Below, in pieces: positions 1-11,136 of a stretch of DNA of 64,000 nt; within the stretch, counting starts at the first letter, position 1; each line of letters starts with the position of its first letter. The notes under the pieces were generated by a model that was given only the letters and a program-made list of their open reading frames with translations, searched no databases and was not told where the DNA came from. The stretch covers positions 1,116,001 through 1,180,000 of the forward strand of contig JBAOKB010000144.1 of NCBI GenBank assembly GCA_037044905.1, written 5' to 3'. The translations under genes and the position numbers were made by a program. Origin of the DNA: Hortaea werneckii. Lineage: Eukaryota > Ascomycota > Dothideomycetes > Mycosphaerellales > Teratosphaeriaceae.

Positions 1-416
1 CTAATTTCTCCGCCATCTAAGTCGAGTCAGCGCCATCAGATTTTGGTTCGCACAGGCTACCTACCATTTCTGTAAAAGTACGGGACCATGTAGCTGAACT
101 TCTTGACATGTTTAGCAAGGTGTGGCCACTCAGCCAGTTGATCGAGCTTCTTGAGACCGCGATTGGAGAACCTTGCCGCTACTCGAGTGTAAAGCAGCGG
201 CGCTCCGATGTCTGCAAAGCGTTTGCAGGTACACCTGAACCTCCCGACATCTTTGATGGAGCCGCGACTGGACGGCAAAGGCCTATCGAAACTCTCGACC
301 GAAAGAAATTGTCGTCGGTCAATAGGTATGGTCTTATCGGGATCGGGCTCGATTTGGTCCAGTATGAGCCGGAGCAACTCGTTCGAGAGCTTCTGGATCG
401 CTGGTGGGCCGTTCAT
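1..416 (-). CDS. F-box-like protein, C-terminus off the left edge
   Basis: The N-terminal part shows an F-box-like helix pair: a leucine-rich stretch with LSNELLRLILDQI near residues 9-21, then a second motif where a CTCKRF segment is followed by APLLYTRV. This is the layout of many fungal F-box proteins, which usually recruit targets to SCF ubiquitin ligases; the target cannot be read here. I chose the Met at 416 because it sits just before the F-box; an upstream in-frame Met at 521 adds only basic, low-complexity sequence. The frame stops at 57, but a GTAGGT donor at 64 and a CTTAG acceptor ending at 17, with a CTGAC branch-like site between, suggest a 48-nt intron (17-64), with the next exon leaving the window at base 1. 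The F-box call is good; the intron is probable. Confidence 0.6.
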
Positions 417-1548
417 TCTCCCGCTTTCCAGGCGTGCCGTCTGTTTCCTCCTCCGTGGGACTGCGCAGCACCGGTCATTCTTTTCCGGACGAGAAGATGA
501 GAGCGAAAGGGGATACGTCATCTACAGAAAAGCCAGACCGGAGAGCAGTGCATTAGTCGCGACAGGTGGCACAAGCATCATGCTGCAGCAGCAGCATCAG
601 CAGCAGGCGGTAGGCGGCGTGTGGCAAAATCAGGTAGGACAGAACGGTCGATTCATCAAATCCACCTCGCTCGGTGCGGCTGGTGAGACCGCCACTTGTG
701 TATTCTTCGGTAGATAGCAGCTGCCTCGCCGTCTCTTCCTCGCGGAGGCTGTCAGCTGGGGAACATCACCAACACCATTGAAAGGGAGAAGGACGCCACG
801 AGGATAGACCACAAGACTGAAGTCCCCATCGACCGTGGCCAGGGCCAATCAGACCCGGTCATGGTGCTCACATGACTTCCTCACCATGCGACCTTCCGCA
901 GAGACCCGCACGGCGCGCCATCTCGGACCATGGCACAACCTTCTCGAACCTGCGAAGGGCTGTCAATGGCCGACAGGGGACGACAGTGCCTTTTCAGCGG
1001 GGTCGATGTGCAGCAATGATCCTTGCGGGATGGCTTGCAGTGGTGCGTTGGCAGCGTGAGCGAGCAAATCGGAGGTGGAGGGGTTCGAAGCTAGCTCTAC
1101 CCAGCTGCAGCTGTTCGAAGAAACCGTTGAGAGGCAGTCTTCTTTTTCTGCGTCGTAAATGTCTCGACCGATGAACTGGGATATTCCCAGTGCGGGTGGA
1201 CCGATGCGAAGACGATAGTGGTAAGATGGCGCATAGGGGAGGATCAGGGCAAATAAATAAAATGGAAGGAAAATGATTGCTGGCCTTACGGAACTAAACC
1301 ACATGGCGCGTAGAACGCGACACTGAGCGCTTGGACCATGCAGTATTCGTCGACCTACATACATCGGGAGAGCCATGCAGTTGGGTCAAACCTACAGAAC
1401 GCAACGAGTTTCATGCAGTACTTATTACAGTACAGATGTTGGTTCGGTAGTATATATTGAAACATTACTTTCAGGTATGCGGACGGTTTAGGAATGCATG
1501 AGCGTCACAAGGTAGGTGCTTTAGCTGTAGCTCTCTTTGACCGCATCG
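417..1548. other. Intergenic region, no gene recognised
   Basis: This holds the 5' flank of the F-box gene and the 3' flank of the Atg28-like gene. Short open frames exist on both strands but have no recognisable domain, and they overlap each other. A CAG/CTG-rich stretch (about 580-606) is a simple-sequence tract. I see no RNA gene. Confidence 0.5.
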
Positions 1549-3168
1549 TCAGTCCGAGCGATCATCGCTCCCATCCACCTTTGGCTTGGAGAACAGCAAC
1601 TCTGGGTCTGGGTCTTCATCGCTTTCCCTTTCGACTTCCGCAATCCGCTGGGTGATTGGTCTCGCCGTTTCGAAGCTCTTATCCAACTCAGCGATTTCTT
1701 GGCCGTCCTCGCCATCAATTTCTCGTCCTCGCGACGCACCATTGGTGTCCCTTCGCGGTTGCAGAAGATCTCCGGTGGCCGATGCGTCATTCTGATCTGA
1801 CTCCTGGCCCTCGGGCATATTCAGGATGTTCCGCAGTATCTGTCGGCCCTGTCGAAGAGCGTCAAGTTCTGCGCCGATCGCTGCAATGAGGAGACTCCAA
1901 TGCTCCTCTTCCGCTCGCTTAAAGTGCGCATCCAAGAGCTCTATTTTCGTCTCGAGATGCTTCAGCAGGTCTTTTGTTCGCTCCGCCTTCATTCGCTCTT
2001 CGTCTGCCTGTGGAGGATCATCCCACGCTGACATCGAAGTTGATATTGGCAGACTTGCCATCTCCGACCGCAGCCGCTTCTCGAAGTCTGTCACTTGTAG
2101 CATTACGTCTTTCCACACCGCTGCGCCTTCGTCCAAGACAGACTTCTCGCGCTCGATGCCCTGTCGTTGATATAAGACTGCATCCCGTTCGTCGGTATAC
2201 TGTCCTCGTGCCATCTCCAGCGTGCGTCGCTCGGCTGGGAGTTCCCACATCGACTGTCCCATATCCCTAGGCTGTATCTCACTTTGGACGCGTGAGGGCT
2301 TGAGCGACAGGAACTTCTGGATGTCCTTCTCCAACAAATTCATCGAAGTCGTGTATGAGGCGAGCTTCGCCTGAACCGAGTTCTCCGCTTGTTGTACTTG
2401 TCGCATAAGTTTACTGTGCCTCCCTTTCATGTCCGCGAGCTGCATTTCCACTTGGTTGATGTCCTGTTGCAATACATCTGCTTCCTTCCGTAATCGCTGT
2501 GCTCGGATTGTCTCCTCGCTATCATCGGTTTTGCGAGTAGCGTTCTGCAGGCCCAAACGCTTTTGTTCCCATTCATCCATCCGGTGCAAAGCTTCTTCTT
2601 TTTCCTGTACGTCTAGATCTACATCCCTCATCTCGTCCTCTTTAATAGCCGACAGAGCTAAAATGCTGTTGTATATGCCCCTTCTTGCGCTCCTTAAGCC
2701 CGGTCGCTTTCTAATCGGTCTGTTCCCTCTCTTGGCAGCACCGTTCCGCACACTCAAAACCGTAGGTGTGGTGCTGCCTGTCGAAGCATGTTCGTCACCA
2801 GTGGCTCCTCCCTCCAAGCCAGCCGCCAGCCCTTCAGCCTGCGCATCAAGCAGGAACTGCAGGTCCGCTTCCAGCTCTGTCTGCCTCTCTTGCAAAGGCG
2901 ATGGCTTCTCGAAGATGACCGACTTTTGATTTGCCTGTGGCGATGTCGTGTTGATCGTACTTTGGACAATGGGCGGCGGGATCATCGAGGAAGACATCGG
3001 CGAAGGAGTGCGCCAGCGTGGCAGCTCATGTTCTTGGTCGAACAGGAGACCATGCTGGCTGGCTGACGCGCGCGGGAACCATGATCTAAAAGGAAGCATA
3101 TTAGCAGGCGCTCAGAACTTGTAGGATACAGAAGCGACTCTGTTTGAACTCGGCGCATACTTGTCCAT
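1549..3168 (-). CDS. Coiled-coil protein, possibly Atg28-like
   Basis: A 514-aa protein is rebuilt from an 8-nt first exon (3168-3161, ATGGACAA) and a long second exon (3085-1549), joined across a 75-nt intron (3086-3160) with a GTATGC donor and TTTTAG acceptor. The join gives an N-terminus MDKSWFPRA. Without it the frame would start at a Met created by intron sequence at 3099. The body is strongly helical and charged: a leucine-rich segment near residues 70-95, then coiled coil rich in Glu, Gln, Arg and Lys over roughly residues 145-420, with an acidic tail. The overall plan resembles fungal proteins annotated as Atg28, an autophagy factor of pexophagy, but no diagnostic residue is known to me, so that name is a suggestion. 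It is divergent from the PPAT gene, sharing a 581-bp promoter region. Confidence 0.65.
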
Positions 3169-3749
3169 CGCTGCTGGAATGTGAGGGCTGACAGAGGTCA
3201 CACGAGCATCTTCAGTGAGACAAAGTCGCAGCTAGGAGAGGTATGCTCAAATACAAACACTGCTTGAAGTTGTAGACGTAAATGTACAACACTGGAACCG
3301 TTCGAATGTGCTGCTATTCCAGGCAACCTAATGTATAGCTATCGCGGTAAGTAGATGTTGTTTAGCGTCGCGAAGCTGCCTTTGATACGGAGCACACCCT
3401 GAGGTGGCTCGGCTTTTCCACATCTACCCGATCTTGCGGGCTACCGAGTACCTTGGGCAAGATACTCTTCTTCGCTGGTGCAAGGCCTGCCATTTCGAGG
3501 GATTCGCTCAATATCCATTGATCAGTCTCCTTCTTCGAAAAAGATTGCCCCTCGATTGCACCGTGTTCAAGGCTTCGAGGTTGGCAACTCTCCTCTCCAC
3601 GCCTTGGGTGACAGCGCCGTCAGAAACGCCGTCTTGATCTTATCATTATATCAGAAATCTCACAACATATCAAAGACATTTTCCGCTATCCTGGGCCTTT
3701 GATTTACCATTACTTCTGGAAAGCCCGTAAATAAGGCCTACGTCTCACA
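3169..3749. promoter_or_regulatory. Divergent promoter between Atg28-like and PPAT genes
   Basis: This 581-bp stretch separates two divergent start codons and should hold both promoters. Small open frames at 3404-3702 have no recognisable domain. No clear TATA box or repeated operator is visible. Confidence 0.5.
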
Positions 3750-4985
3750 ATGGTATCATCGGACGATCCACCGCGCTTCATCTGCTTTTTGCCGCCGGTC
3801 CCTTCGCCACCATCACTCGCTTCGCTCAAGGCTGCGTTCGGAGACACCATAAGCCAGGTGCTTAAGGAAGTCGCAAGTCATTCTTCAGACTCCGAAAAGG
3901 CTGCAGTACTGGAGTTAGCGTTGGCCTGCCCAGAGCTCTTGGACCATCATCAGAAGCCCCATTCCGCACTCTACCAGTCAACGCAGACCACGCTCGCAGC
4001 AATCTACAAGCTCATCTGCGTGATTGCGGCGCAAGAGGGCGTCAATGTCGAGGATGCAGACGGCGTAGATGTGCGAGTTCTGCTAGTAGCGTGGTCGCCT
4101 ACCGGTGTGGCAAGACAGCCTCAAAGCGAGCCCTACGGCCCTGTCATCGACCTGCACACTCTAGCCGTCTGTGGAAGACAATGGCAGTATGCATTCGGAG
4201 TTGAGTCGGAAGCGGGTGAAGCTATGGTGAGAGCTTTTGTAGAGGCCAAGGGGAGCGGCGAGCCATTACACCGTCTCCAAAGCGGGCTTGGTCAGAAGAA
4301 TGCGCCTTCCAGCCAATCACCCAAGACTTCAAGCTCAAAGGACGGGATTCAAGGAGCTAGTGCAGCACAAGACCGACATTACGATGTAGCCGTAGGCGGC
4401 ACCTTTGATCACACCCACATCGGCCATAAGCTCCTCCTCACGATGACCCTGTTCGCTGTAGACGAACCGCAGTCCCCAGAATCCAAGCAGAGGCGAAGTG
4501 CAACCATCGGAATCACCGGCGATCAATTACTCGTGAACAAGAAGCACGCCGACGTATTAGAAAGCTGGGACCAGCGCCAACAGGTCGTGCAGGACTTTGT
4601 CGACAGCCTGGTCAACTTCACCACCTCCCCGCCCCAAGTGTCACGTCGCAACGACTCGGGGCCCAACGGGAAATCGGTCGATTTGCTCTATCCCCATGGA
4701 CTTGCGGTGAAGTGCACTGAGATCCAGGATCCCTTCGGTCCAACCATCACGGAAGAGCAGATTTCAGCGCTTATCATCTCTGCAGAGACGCGGTCGGGCG
4801 GGAAGGCAGTCAACGACAAGCGCAAGGAAAAGGGATGGAAGGATTTGGAAGTGTTTGAAGTGGATGTGTTAGATGCTGAAGCTGAAGGCGAAGGGGTGAA
4901 GGAGGGGTTCGAGGGGAAGTTGAGCAGTACGGCTATCCGGGAGAAGATTGCGAGGAAGGTGAAGGGCGAAAGCGCTGCGCTTTGA
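3750..4985 (+). CDS. CAB4: Phosphopantetheine adenylyltransferase (Cab4-type)
   Basis: This 411-aa protein carries the nucleotidyltransferase fold of eukaryotic phosphopantetheine adenylyltransferase, which makes dephospho-CoA from 4'-phosphopantetheine and ATP, the fourth step of CoA synthesis. The ATP-binding start GGTFDHTHIGH lies near residues 216-226, with the HxGH motif at His223 and His226. A TGDQLLVNKK segment, a QDPFGPTI segment and a C-terminal SSTAIREKI, matching the family's SST..R motif, follow in the expected order. The roughly 200-residue N-terminal extension is longer than in yeast Cab4 and may be regulatory. The gene is a single exon. Enzyme identity is firm; the symbol follows the yeast orthologue. 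Confidence 0.9.
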   Translation: MVSSDDPPRFICFLPPVPSPPSLASLKAAFGDTISQVLKEVASHSSDSEKAAVLELALACPELLDHHQKPHSALYQSTQTTLAAIYKLICVIAAQEGVNVEDADGVDVRVLLVAWSPTGVARQPQSEPYGPVIDLHTLAVCGRQWQYAFGVESEAGEAMVRAFVEAKGSGEPLHRLQSGLGQKNAPSSQSPKTSSSKDGIQGASAAQDRHYDVAVGGTFDHTHIGHKLLLTMTLFAVDEPQSPESKQRRSATIGITGDQLLVNKKHADVLESWDQRQQVVQDFVDSLVNFTTSPPQVSRRNDSGPNGKSVDLLYPHGLAVKCTEIQDPFGPTITEEQISALIISAETRSGGKAVNDKRKEKGWKDLEVFEVDVLDAEAEGEGVKEGFEGKLSSTAIREKIARKVKGESAAL

Positions 4986-5246
4986 TGCTAATCTTGACTT
5001 GAGCAACTGGGATCGCGAGTTTACTAGGCGAAGCTGAAATTGCAATGCATCATCTTGTTTCAGCGAATCCAAATGTCTTGTGACATAAACCAGAAGGGCA
5101 GGCAAGAGTATCAGGCGACATATCATCAGCCCGCAGGTCACTTAGAGGTACACGTTGACTTTCAAGAGACTACCGCTCTAGAGCCGGACAAACAACGGAG
5201 CGCCCCAAAAATACCAATTTCTCTTTAGATTACCGAAAAGACCGTC

Positions 5247-6609
5247 TCATCGCCTCACCTTAGCTTCAATCACCGCCTCAGCAGCCCCAGGCGCAGAAAA
5301 GATCTCAACAATCTCCAGTCCGACATCGCCAAGCAACTTCTCCCACTGACCTTTCGTACGCTCCATGGCATTGAACATCAAGCCCATGTTGATATCCATA
5401 TTAGCCGCTTTAAGGCTGGCGCCGGACTCCGGAAGCACCCATTCGTCGATTAAGAGTCGCGAGTAGGTCGGATCCATTGCGGCGACGGTGTTGCTGAGCA
5501 GTTTCCGGCTGTGCTCGTCGTCCCAGTCGTGGCAGACGCTGCGGAAGAGATACATGCGGGCGCCTGTGGGGTTTCTCTTGTTAGCGAGGTGGGCTCATTG
5601 CGTGTTAGGCTGGTCTGATCCTCACCTTTTAAGGGCTGTGGCTTAAAAAAGTCATAAGCCATGAGTTCCACGTTCGCAGGAGGCGAAGCGTTGTTTTTGA
5701 TCGTGTCCGGGAGGTCTTGTAGAACGCATCGGCCTGGCAAGTCCGCATACTGCTGTCTGAAAGCACCGACTTGTCCTCCTACACCACTTCCGACGTCGAC
5801 CATTAGCAGAGCATCAGCGTCATCGCGGAGCTTCTCGTCTTTGAGCTTCGCAGCGGGTGGGTATCTTTCATGCCAGAGTTGCACCTGACCGCCTCGCCTC
5901 GCCGCTTTCATGTACTCGTTAAAACTAGCTCTCCGGTCCGCTTCATCATCCAGCAGTTGCCAGAAGGTTTTGCCAAAGGCGAATTTACAAGCTGGGAGGC
6001 TTTGGGGGAGCCCGTTCTTCGCTCCCGCCTCGTTCATGTACTCTCGTATTTTGGAGCCGATTGGGAAAAGCGTCTCGATCATGTACCTCATGCCTGCGAT
6101 TTGCCCTGGCACAGCAAGTACTTCGGTCATGTTGTTAGATTGGTACGTGTACTCGCCTTTCTCTTCGCAGATGCCAATGGCGGTCATTAGTCGCATGAGA
6201 CGTTCTAAACCAGCATCAGTATTCGCACTGCGTTTGAATGTGTTGCCGCTTTAGCTCACTTATGAGTAGACTGTCGGAGCCTGTCTGGTTTGCAAGGTCA
6301 TCTGCCGTGACAGTCCGTCCCTTCTTTTCCACAATAAATTGCAGAACACCCATCTCGGAAAGCATGATGATGGCAACATTTTGTAGGCCCTTTCTTAGAT
6401 TAACACGAGTCCGCTGGCAGAGTTCCTAAGTTTACATGGAAACGGAGTCTTGCTATATAGTCTCCAGGCTTTTCAACAGCAAGTTGCAATCTCTGAATAG
6501 CGCCCAAGGCGTCATCGTAAGCAGCTGGGTCGTCGCTGATGCTATGTCTGTGTACCGCCTGCTGTACTTGTTCGCTAAGGTGTCGCAATTCTTCCTGGCG
6601 AGAATTCAT
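5247..6609 (-). CDS. SAM-dependent O-methyltransferase, fungal sterigmatocystin-type
   Basis: A 399-aa protein from four exons (6609-6436, 6389-6260, 6204-5626, 5563-5247) with introns of 46, 55 and 62 nt; the phases close exactly. The N-terminal half is a winged-helix dimerisation domain. The SAM-binding glycine loop DVGSGVGG lies near residues 238-245, followed by an LQDLP acidic segment. CHDWDDEH near residue 306 supplies the expected catalytic His and downstream acidic residues of plant/fungal O-methyltransferases. These enzymes methylate phenolic hydroxyls, often of polyketides. No polyketide synthase or other pathway enzyme is nearby, so the substrate is unknown. I chose the Met at 6609 because it begins the helical domain; an upstream Met at 6798 adds sequence lacking family similarity. 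Confidence 0.85.
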
Positions 6610-7342
6610 CTTGTTGGTTTGATCAGATGATGCTGACGGTTCGCGGACGATGGAATGACAAGGAATGAGAGTTACATACAGATGCCTTACGGTCCAGAGG
6701 TCACGTAGCTGCTCGTCGCACGTACGAGCGTTGAGAGCTGCAAGCATGAGGTACCCACCTGCCTGGAGCCGTAGTTGCATGACCTTGGCTGCATGCATAC
6801 TTTCGGAGAACCCAGACTGGAGCCCGACAAGGTCACGCTCCTTTATTCAATTGGCATGAAGCTTTGCGTCAATATACAGTTGCCTAGATAGTGGTATAGG
6901 AGAATGTATATCCAATGGAAGCATAAGGAGGTAAATGCTACGTTGAGCGTTGTCAATGTCATCATCTGAAAGAAGCACATCGTCAGGTAGACATCGATTC
7001 AAGGTAGGTCCCAATCGATTGTAGATGCGCAAATCCAACGCAGAATGAGACTGAGAACTTGTCGAGAGTCGCTAGAGAACATAAAGCAGGAAGCTATTCA
7101 TGTGTTCTTTTGTAAGGACCTTCCGAGACGTAGACAGGCTACAGCAGTCACGCGATACAGTCTTATATTGCCTCGTTTTGAAGGGAGTCATGGACCTCGC
7201 AGCAATAGGAGCTGGTCCAGCGAGAGCCAGACAAAGACTGCTGCCATTGGGCAGTGATTGGAGCTACTGCCATTGAAACACTCTGCAGAGAAAGCTCTCG
7301 AGGGCACCAAAATATATGAGACAATCGTAATTGGCATTAGAC
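6610..7342. other. Intergenic region upstream of the O-methyltransferase
   Basis: This holds the promoter of the O-methyltransferase and the 3' flank of the FKBP gene. Open frames of about 60-70 codons are present but show no domain and no plausible splice partners. Nothing else is recognised. Confidence 0.4.
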
Positions 7343-7814
7343 TCATAGCTCATCAGACGCTTTCTCTGGCTTTACACCGCCAATGCCCATCAGCTCCGTC
7401 TCGAAGATGAGTACACTGTTCGCTGGGATGGGCCCCATGCCTCTTGATCCATAACCCCAGTCAGGCTGGATCGTCAACTTCCTCTTCTCGCCAACACACA
7501 TGTCCAGAAGACCCTCATCCCAGCCCTTGATGACCTGGCCCTTGCCGACGTGGAACGACAATGGCTGGCCGCGATTGTACGAAGCATCGAATTCGCTGCC
7601 GTCCTTCTCGAGCGATCCGCGGTAGTGTACTTGGACTTTGTCGCCTATACGGACGTTAGCAATAGCTTCGAAACAAGCACCGTTGTTCCATACCTCGCTT
7701 CGTCTTCCTGCTGCATTCTACGGCGTGTTCCACTTGAATGTCCAGCGGTGTGTCCAAGGCCGAGACGCCGGCAAGGAGCAGCGAAAGCGCTGCTGTGATC
7801 GATGTAAGACGCAT
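7343..7814 (-). CDS. FPR2: ER-lumen FKBP-type peptidyl-prolyl isomerase (FKBP2)
   Basis: A 140-aa protein is built from two exons (7814-7694 and 7644-7343) around a 49-nt intron. Residues 1-19 are a clear signal peptide (basic start, leucine-rich core, cut after about VSA). The FKBP domain then runs to near the C-terminus: KVQVHYRGSL, FDASYNRGQPL, the VIKGWDEGLLDM active-site strand, and the WGYGSRG and IPANSVLIFETEL segments. FKBPs isomerise Xaa-Pro bonds and bind FK506. The protein ends in SDEL, an HDEL/KDEL-like tail that fits retention in the ER. Length matches FKBP2/yeast Fpr2. The symbol is by orthology. Confidence 0.92.
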
Positions 7815-8865
7815 GGTTATCTGTATTTTGACTCAACCCTAGACACTTCTTTGTGCATTCACAATGGCACCGAACTTGTCACAATGAGCGACTTGTCAAT
7901 ACCGACTGCTGAGACGTCATGACGGGTGCCCCCGAACCTGCAACGGGCATTACCGAGATCTTTCCGCCTGCTTCTCAACCTCACCTCACCTCAACCTCTA
8001 GTGATTGATAGCTGCTTTTGTTTGCAGCTATTCCTAGAATCATTTGAGCTGCGCATGACGACCGTTCAATGACTCACGGTAGGCGAAGCAAACTTCCTCG
8101 ATAAGCCCAATCGCAGCATTCACTGCTTGCCATTGCTGTGAGTGGTTTGTGGCAGGAGATTGGCGCTTTCTCTTTATTGTTGTCGCAACCCTTTCGCAGC
8201 CATATGACCGCACAAAGGCGTGGATGCAAGACATACAGAGTACGTGTATGTATAAGGCTGTTCGTCTTGCGCAGTAGCCCTCTTACTACGTCCTCCCTCG
8301 CCAGTGTATATAGCAGTAGCGTCAAGGCTCTATCTTGTATATTCATCTGGTCTGCAGCGGGCCTGCTATCGTGATGCATTTGATTGGCGTCATTTTCGTA
8401 TTGTGCATACATTTTTTGCAGTGAATGTGTGAGATTTTCGCCCGCAGCACTTTTTTGCCGCTCTTTTCCGTACATTCACTTCACCCCAGCCACCCAATTC
8501 CGACAATGTGTTTCGCTTTTCTATTCACCTGCATTGAGAAGGACGCTAACAATACCGGTTGTGGGGCCCGAGCTCTTCTTGTCTGCCTTCTCAAGTACAG
8601 GCCTCGCGTACATCTTCTCGCTCTTCCAAAATTCAACTCAAAGACGAACGCAACTTCGTACTCAATCTTCCACATACCACACTTCTGCTTCTATCCACAC
8701 ACATCTGTTGTGAACGACCGCATCGAAAGCCCTACATCCCTTCACTGATTGCTTTACAACTCGCCTCCGAGACATACCGATAGTCTCAGGACATCCAGTC
8801 TCCTCCCTCATCATAACCACCCACCCGTTTACACGTCTTTTTCACCCACATTCACCATCGTCAAC
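7815..8865. promoter_or_regulatory. Divergent promoter and pyrimidine-rich leader between FKBP and USP genes
   Basis: About 1 kb lies between two divergent start codons. The last 250 bp before the USP start are strongly C/T-rich, as in leaders of well-expressed fungal genes. Overlapping short frames at 8040-8783 have no recognisable product. Confidence 0.5.
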
Positions 8866-11136
8866 ATGCCTTCCAGCATGGCATCCGCTTCCACCCCCAC
8901 TAAGGTCACCAAGAGGGTCGTGAAGGAGCCGAAGCGCTCCTCATTCTTCGACAACCTCAAGAAGAAGCCGACCGTCCCAAGCCAGAAGGAACGGGACGAT
9001 GTTTACCTCAAGAAGCAAGCAGACCCAAAGAACTGGCCTACTCTCCAGCTGCTGAAGGTCGTCCAGAAAATTGAGTCAGAGCTCGAGGAGAAGAGGCCGA
9101 TCGTCGACGACTTGCTCAAGAGCGTCGAGAACTACAAGGTCACCATCGCAAGGGGCCACAAGCAGCACGGCAAGGACAGTGAGAAGGGTCGCAAGCAGAC
9201 CAAGGAGATGACCGCCCGGAGAGTTGCACTCGAAGCTGCTCACGGGGATCTCACGAAGCGAGAGCAGTATCAGAAGAAGCTGCAAGACATCTTCGACGGT
9301 CGCCCGCTACAGAAGCGCGAGGAAGCCCACAAGGCTATCGAGAAGACTGCGCAAGAGGCTCAAAGGAAGCAGGAGCTCAGCTATAGCAGCAGGCTCAATC
9401 GTGACAGGCCGTCCACCACCGTCCCCTCGCAACCCCTCCCTCCTGAGATGGCTCCGAAGCCTATGGCGCTTCCCAAAAAGCCTGCCCCGAGCTCCACCAA
9501 CGTCAAGACGCCCAGCAAGAGGCAGGCTCTTGACGGCATCAGACTCGCCAAGAAGCACTTGGCAACATTCACGGGCAAAGGCATGCCACGCTCCACGGCG
9601 AAGTGGGAGGCCAGGCTGAAGGAGAGGCAAGAGGAGGCCGTGAGGCTTGGATACCTCACCACGGAGCCAAGGCAGAGGCTGGTGAGGGGCACGAAGCGCA
9701 AGAGCGACGACTCCGAGGACGAAGAGCCGCCGACGAAGAAGTCCAGGTCCACTACGGGGGCACGGGCGACCGGCTTTCCAGAGGGATACGACGGCACAGC
9801 GCCACCTCGTCGGCCGTTCGAGATCGACGCTGAAGAGTCGCCGGCGGAAGATACGGCAGCACCAGCAACACCAGTGCAGCCGGAGAGTGCAGACCGCAAG
9901 ACCTCCAACGCCGAAGAAGCCATTCAGCGGCTCAAGAAAGGACACAATACCAACGAAACGGAATCTGCGGCGCCCGCATTTGACGTCAAATGCCTCAAAC
10001 CATGTCTCAAGCGCAAGAGCAGCGACTCGGATGAGGCTGAACCTGCTCCCAAGCCCAAGAAGCAGGACACGGGCCGGAAGCTCAGAGGCCTCACTAGGCC
10101 ACTTCAGAGTTGCTTCGCCAACTCTGCGGTCCAGATGTTGGATGCTGCCTTGGACAAGGAGGACCTGATGGAATTGCATGGCGAGGACCGATTGAGGCCG
10201 ATCCTCTATGAGCAGCATCGGGATGAGAAGTTCGGATGGGTCACGTTCTCTGAGAAGAGTTGTCTTGAGAACAAGAATTGCAAGGCCCTGTACCGCTCGC
10301 TCAAGGACGAGATTAGGGACCAAGCGAGCCGAGGTCGTCTGTCGCTCTCAATCTATGTTGGGCAGCTGTTGAAGGACTTGCGTGCCAGTGAAGTTGACAA
10401 GAAGGCGCAGCAGGTCGCAGGAGGCGCCATTTCCCCGTTCCTACTCCAGCAGGTGTTCGCTTATTCCAAGAGCGAGCATGAGTACCTGGACGGCTCCACG
10501 ATGCAGGACTCGAGTGAGTGGTTGCTGAAAGTGTTGGATGAAGTTTTTGACGAACATCCATCATTGCGCCACAAGTTCCTGGTGAAGCAGGAGACCAAGG
10601 TCAGGTGCACTGCGCCTGATTGCTCTCACACCCACGCCCTTGCAGCTCAAGAGGAGTTGACTCTCGGCGTGACCCTGCCTGAGTGGGTCAGCGGCACGGC
10701 CAGCAGCAAAGCGCGCCTCCAGGAGCTCATTTCGGAGGCTTTCAAGGCGGATGCGCTGCCAGAGGACTATGTCTGCGACGGCTGCAAGAAGACTGGCACC
10801 ACCGTGAAGGAGATTACCAGCACCGAGCTGCCCGAGAATCTGCTCGTCCAGGTTGACCGTGTGAAGCCCGGTACCACGTTGAAGAACGTGACGCCCATCG
10901 AACACGCATTTGGCGACATCATGGTCGACGGGCAGAAGCACCAGATGGCAGCTTGGATCAGTCACGAAAGCAGCGCCAGAGACACCGAGTGTGGCCACTA
11001 CGTCTGCCACCGCAAGCACGACGGCAAGTGGTGGGTGGCAGATGACGATCATGTGTACGAGGCCAGGGACCGTGATCTCGTCGACAATGCGAGGAGGCAG
11101 ACGAGCCTACTGCTTCTGAAGAAGGTGAAGCAGTAG
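8866..11136 (+). CDS. Divergent ubiquitin-specific protease (USP/UCH fold)
   Basis: A 756-aa protein starting at the Met in a CAACATGCC context; the longer frame from 8749 only adds the pyrimidine-rich leader. Residues 1-400 are basic, charged and partly coiled coil, with Lys/Arg-rich stretches that may direct it to the nucleus. The C-terminal 350 residues are a cysteine-protease domain. The Cys box has Cys416 in the context LQSCFANSAVQ. A CysXXXXCys / CysXXCys zinc-ribbon pair lies in the fingers region (TAPDC; VCDGC). The His box is CGHYVCHRKHDGKWW with His711, followed by an aspartate run at 726-728. Such enzymes remove ubiquitin from proteins. The Cys box departs from the usual GNTC form (Gln replaces the Asn two residues before Cys). 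It is a single exon and unusually Lys-rich. Confidence 0.8.
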   Translation: MPSSMASASTPTKVTKRVVKEPKRSSFFDNLKKKPTVPSQKERDDVYLKKQADPKNWPTLQLLKVVQKIESELEEKRPIVDDLLKSVENYKVTIARGHKQHGKDSEKGRKQTKEMTARRVALEAAHGDLTKREQYQKKLQDIFDGRPLQKREEAHKAIEKTAQEAQRKQELSYSSRLNRDRPSTTVPSQPLPPEMAPKPMALPKKPAPSSTNVKTPSKRQALDGIRLAKKHLATFTGKGMPRSTAKWEARLKERQEEAVRLGYLTTEPRQRLVRGTKRKSDDSEDEEPPTKKSRSTTGARATGFPEGYDGTAPPRRPFEIDAEESPAEDTAAPATPVQPESADRKTSNAEEAIQRLKKGHNTNETESAAPAFDVKCLKPCLKRKSSDSDEAEPAPKPKKQDTGRKLRGLTRPLQSCFANSAVQMLDAALDKEDLMELHGEDRLRPILYEQHRDEKFGWVTFSEKSCLENKNCKALYRSLKDEIRDQASRGRLSLSIYVGQLLKDLRASEVDKKAQQVAGGAISPFLLQQVFAYSKSEHEYLDGSTMQDSSEWLLKVLDEVFDEHPSLRHKFLVKQETKVRCTAPDCSHTHALAAQEELTLGVTLPEWVSGTASSKARLQELISEAFKADALPEDYVCDGCKKTGTTVKEITSTELPENLLVQVDRVKPGTTLKNVTPIEHAFGDIMVDGQKHQMAAWISHESSARDTECGHYVCHRKHDGKWWVADDDHVYEARDRDLVDNARRQTSLLLLKKVKQ

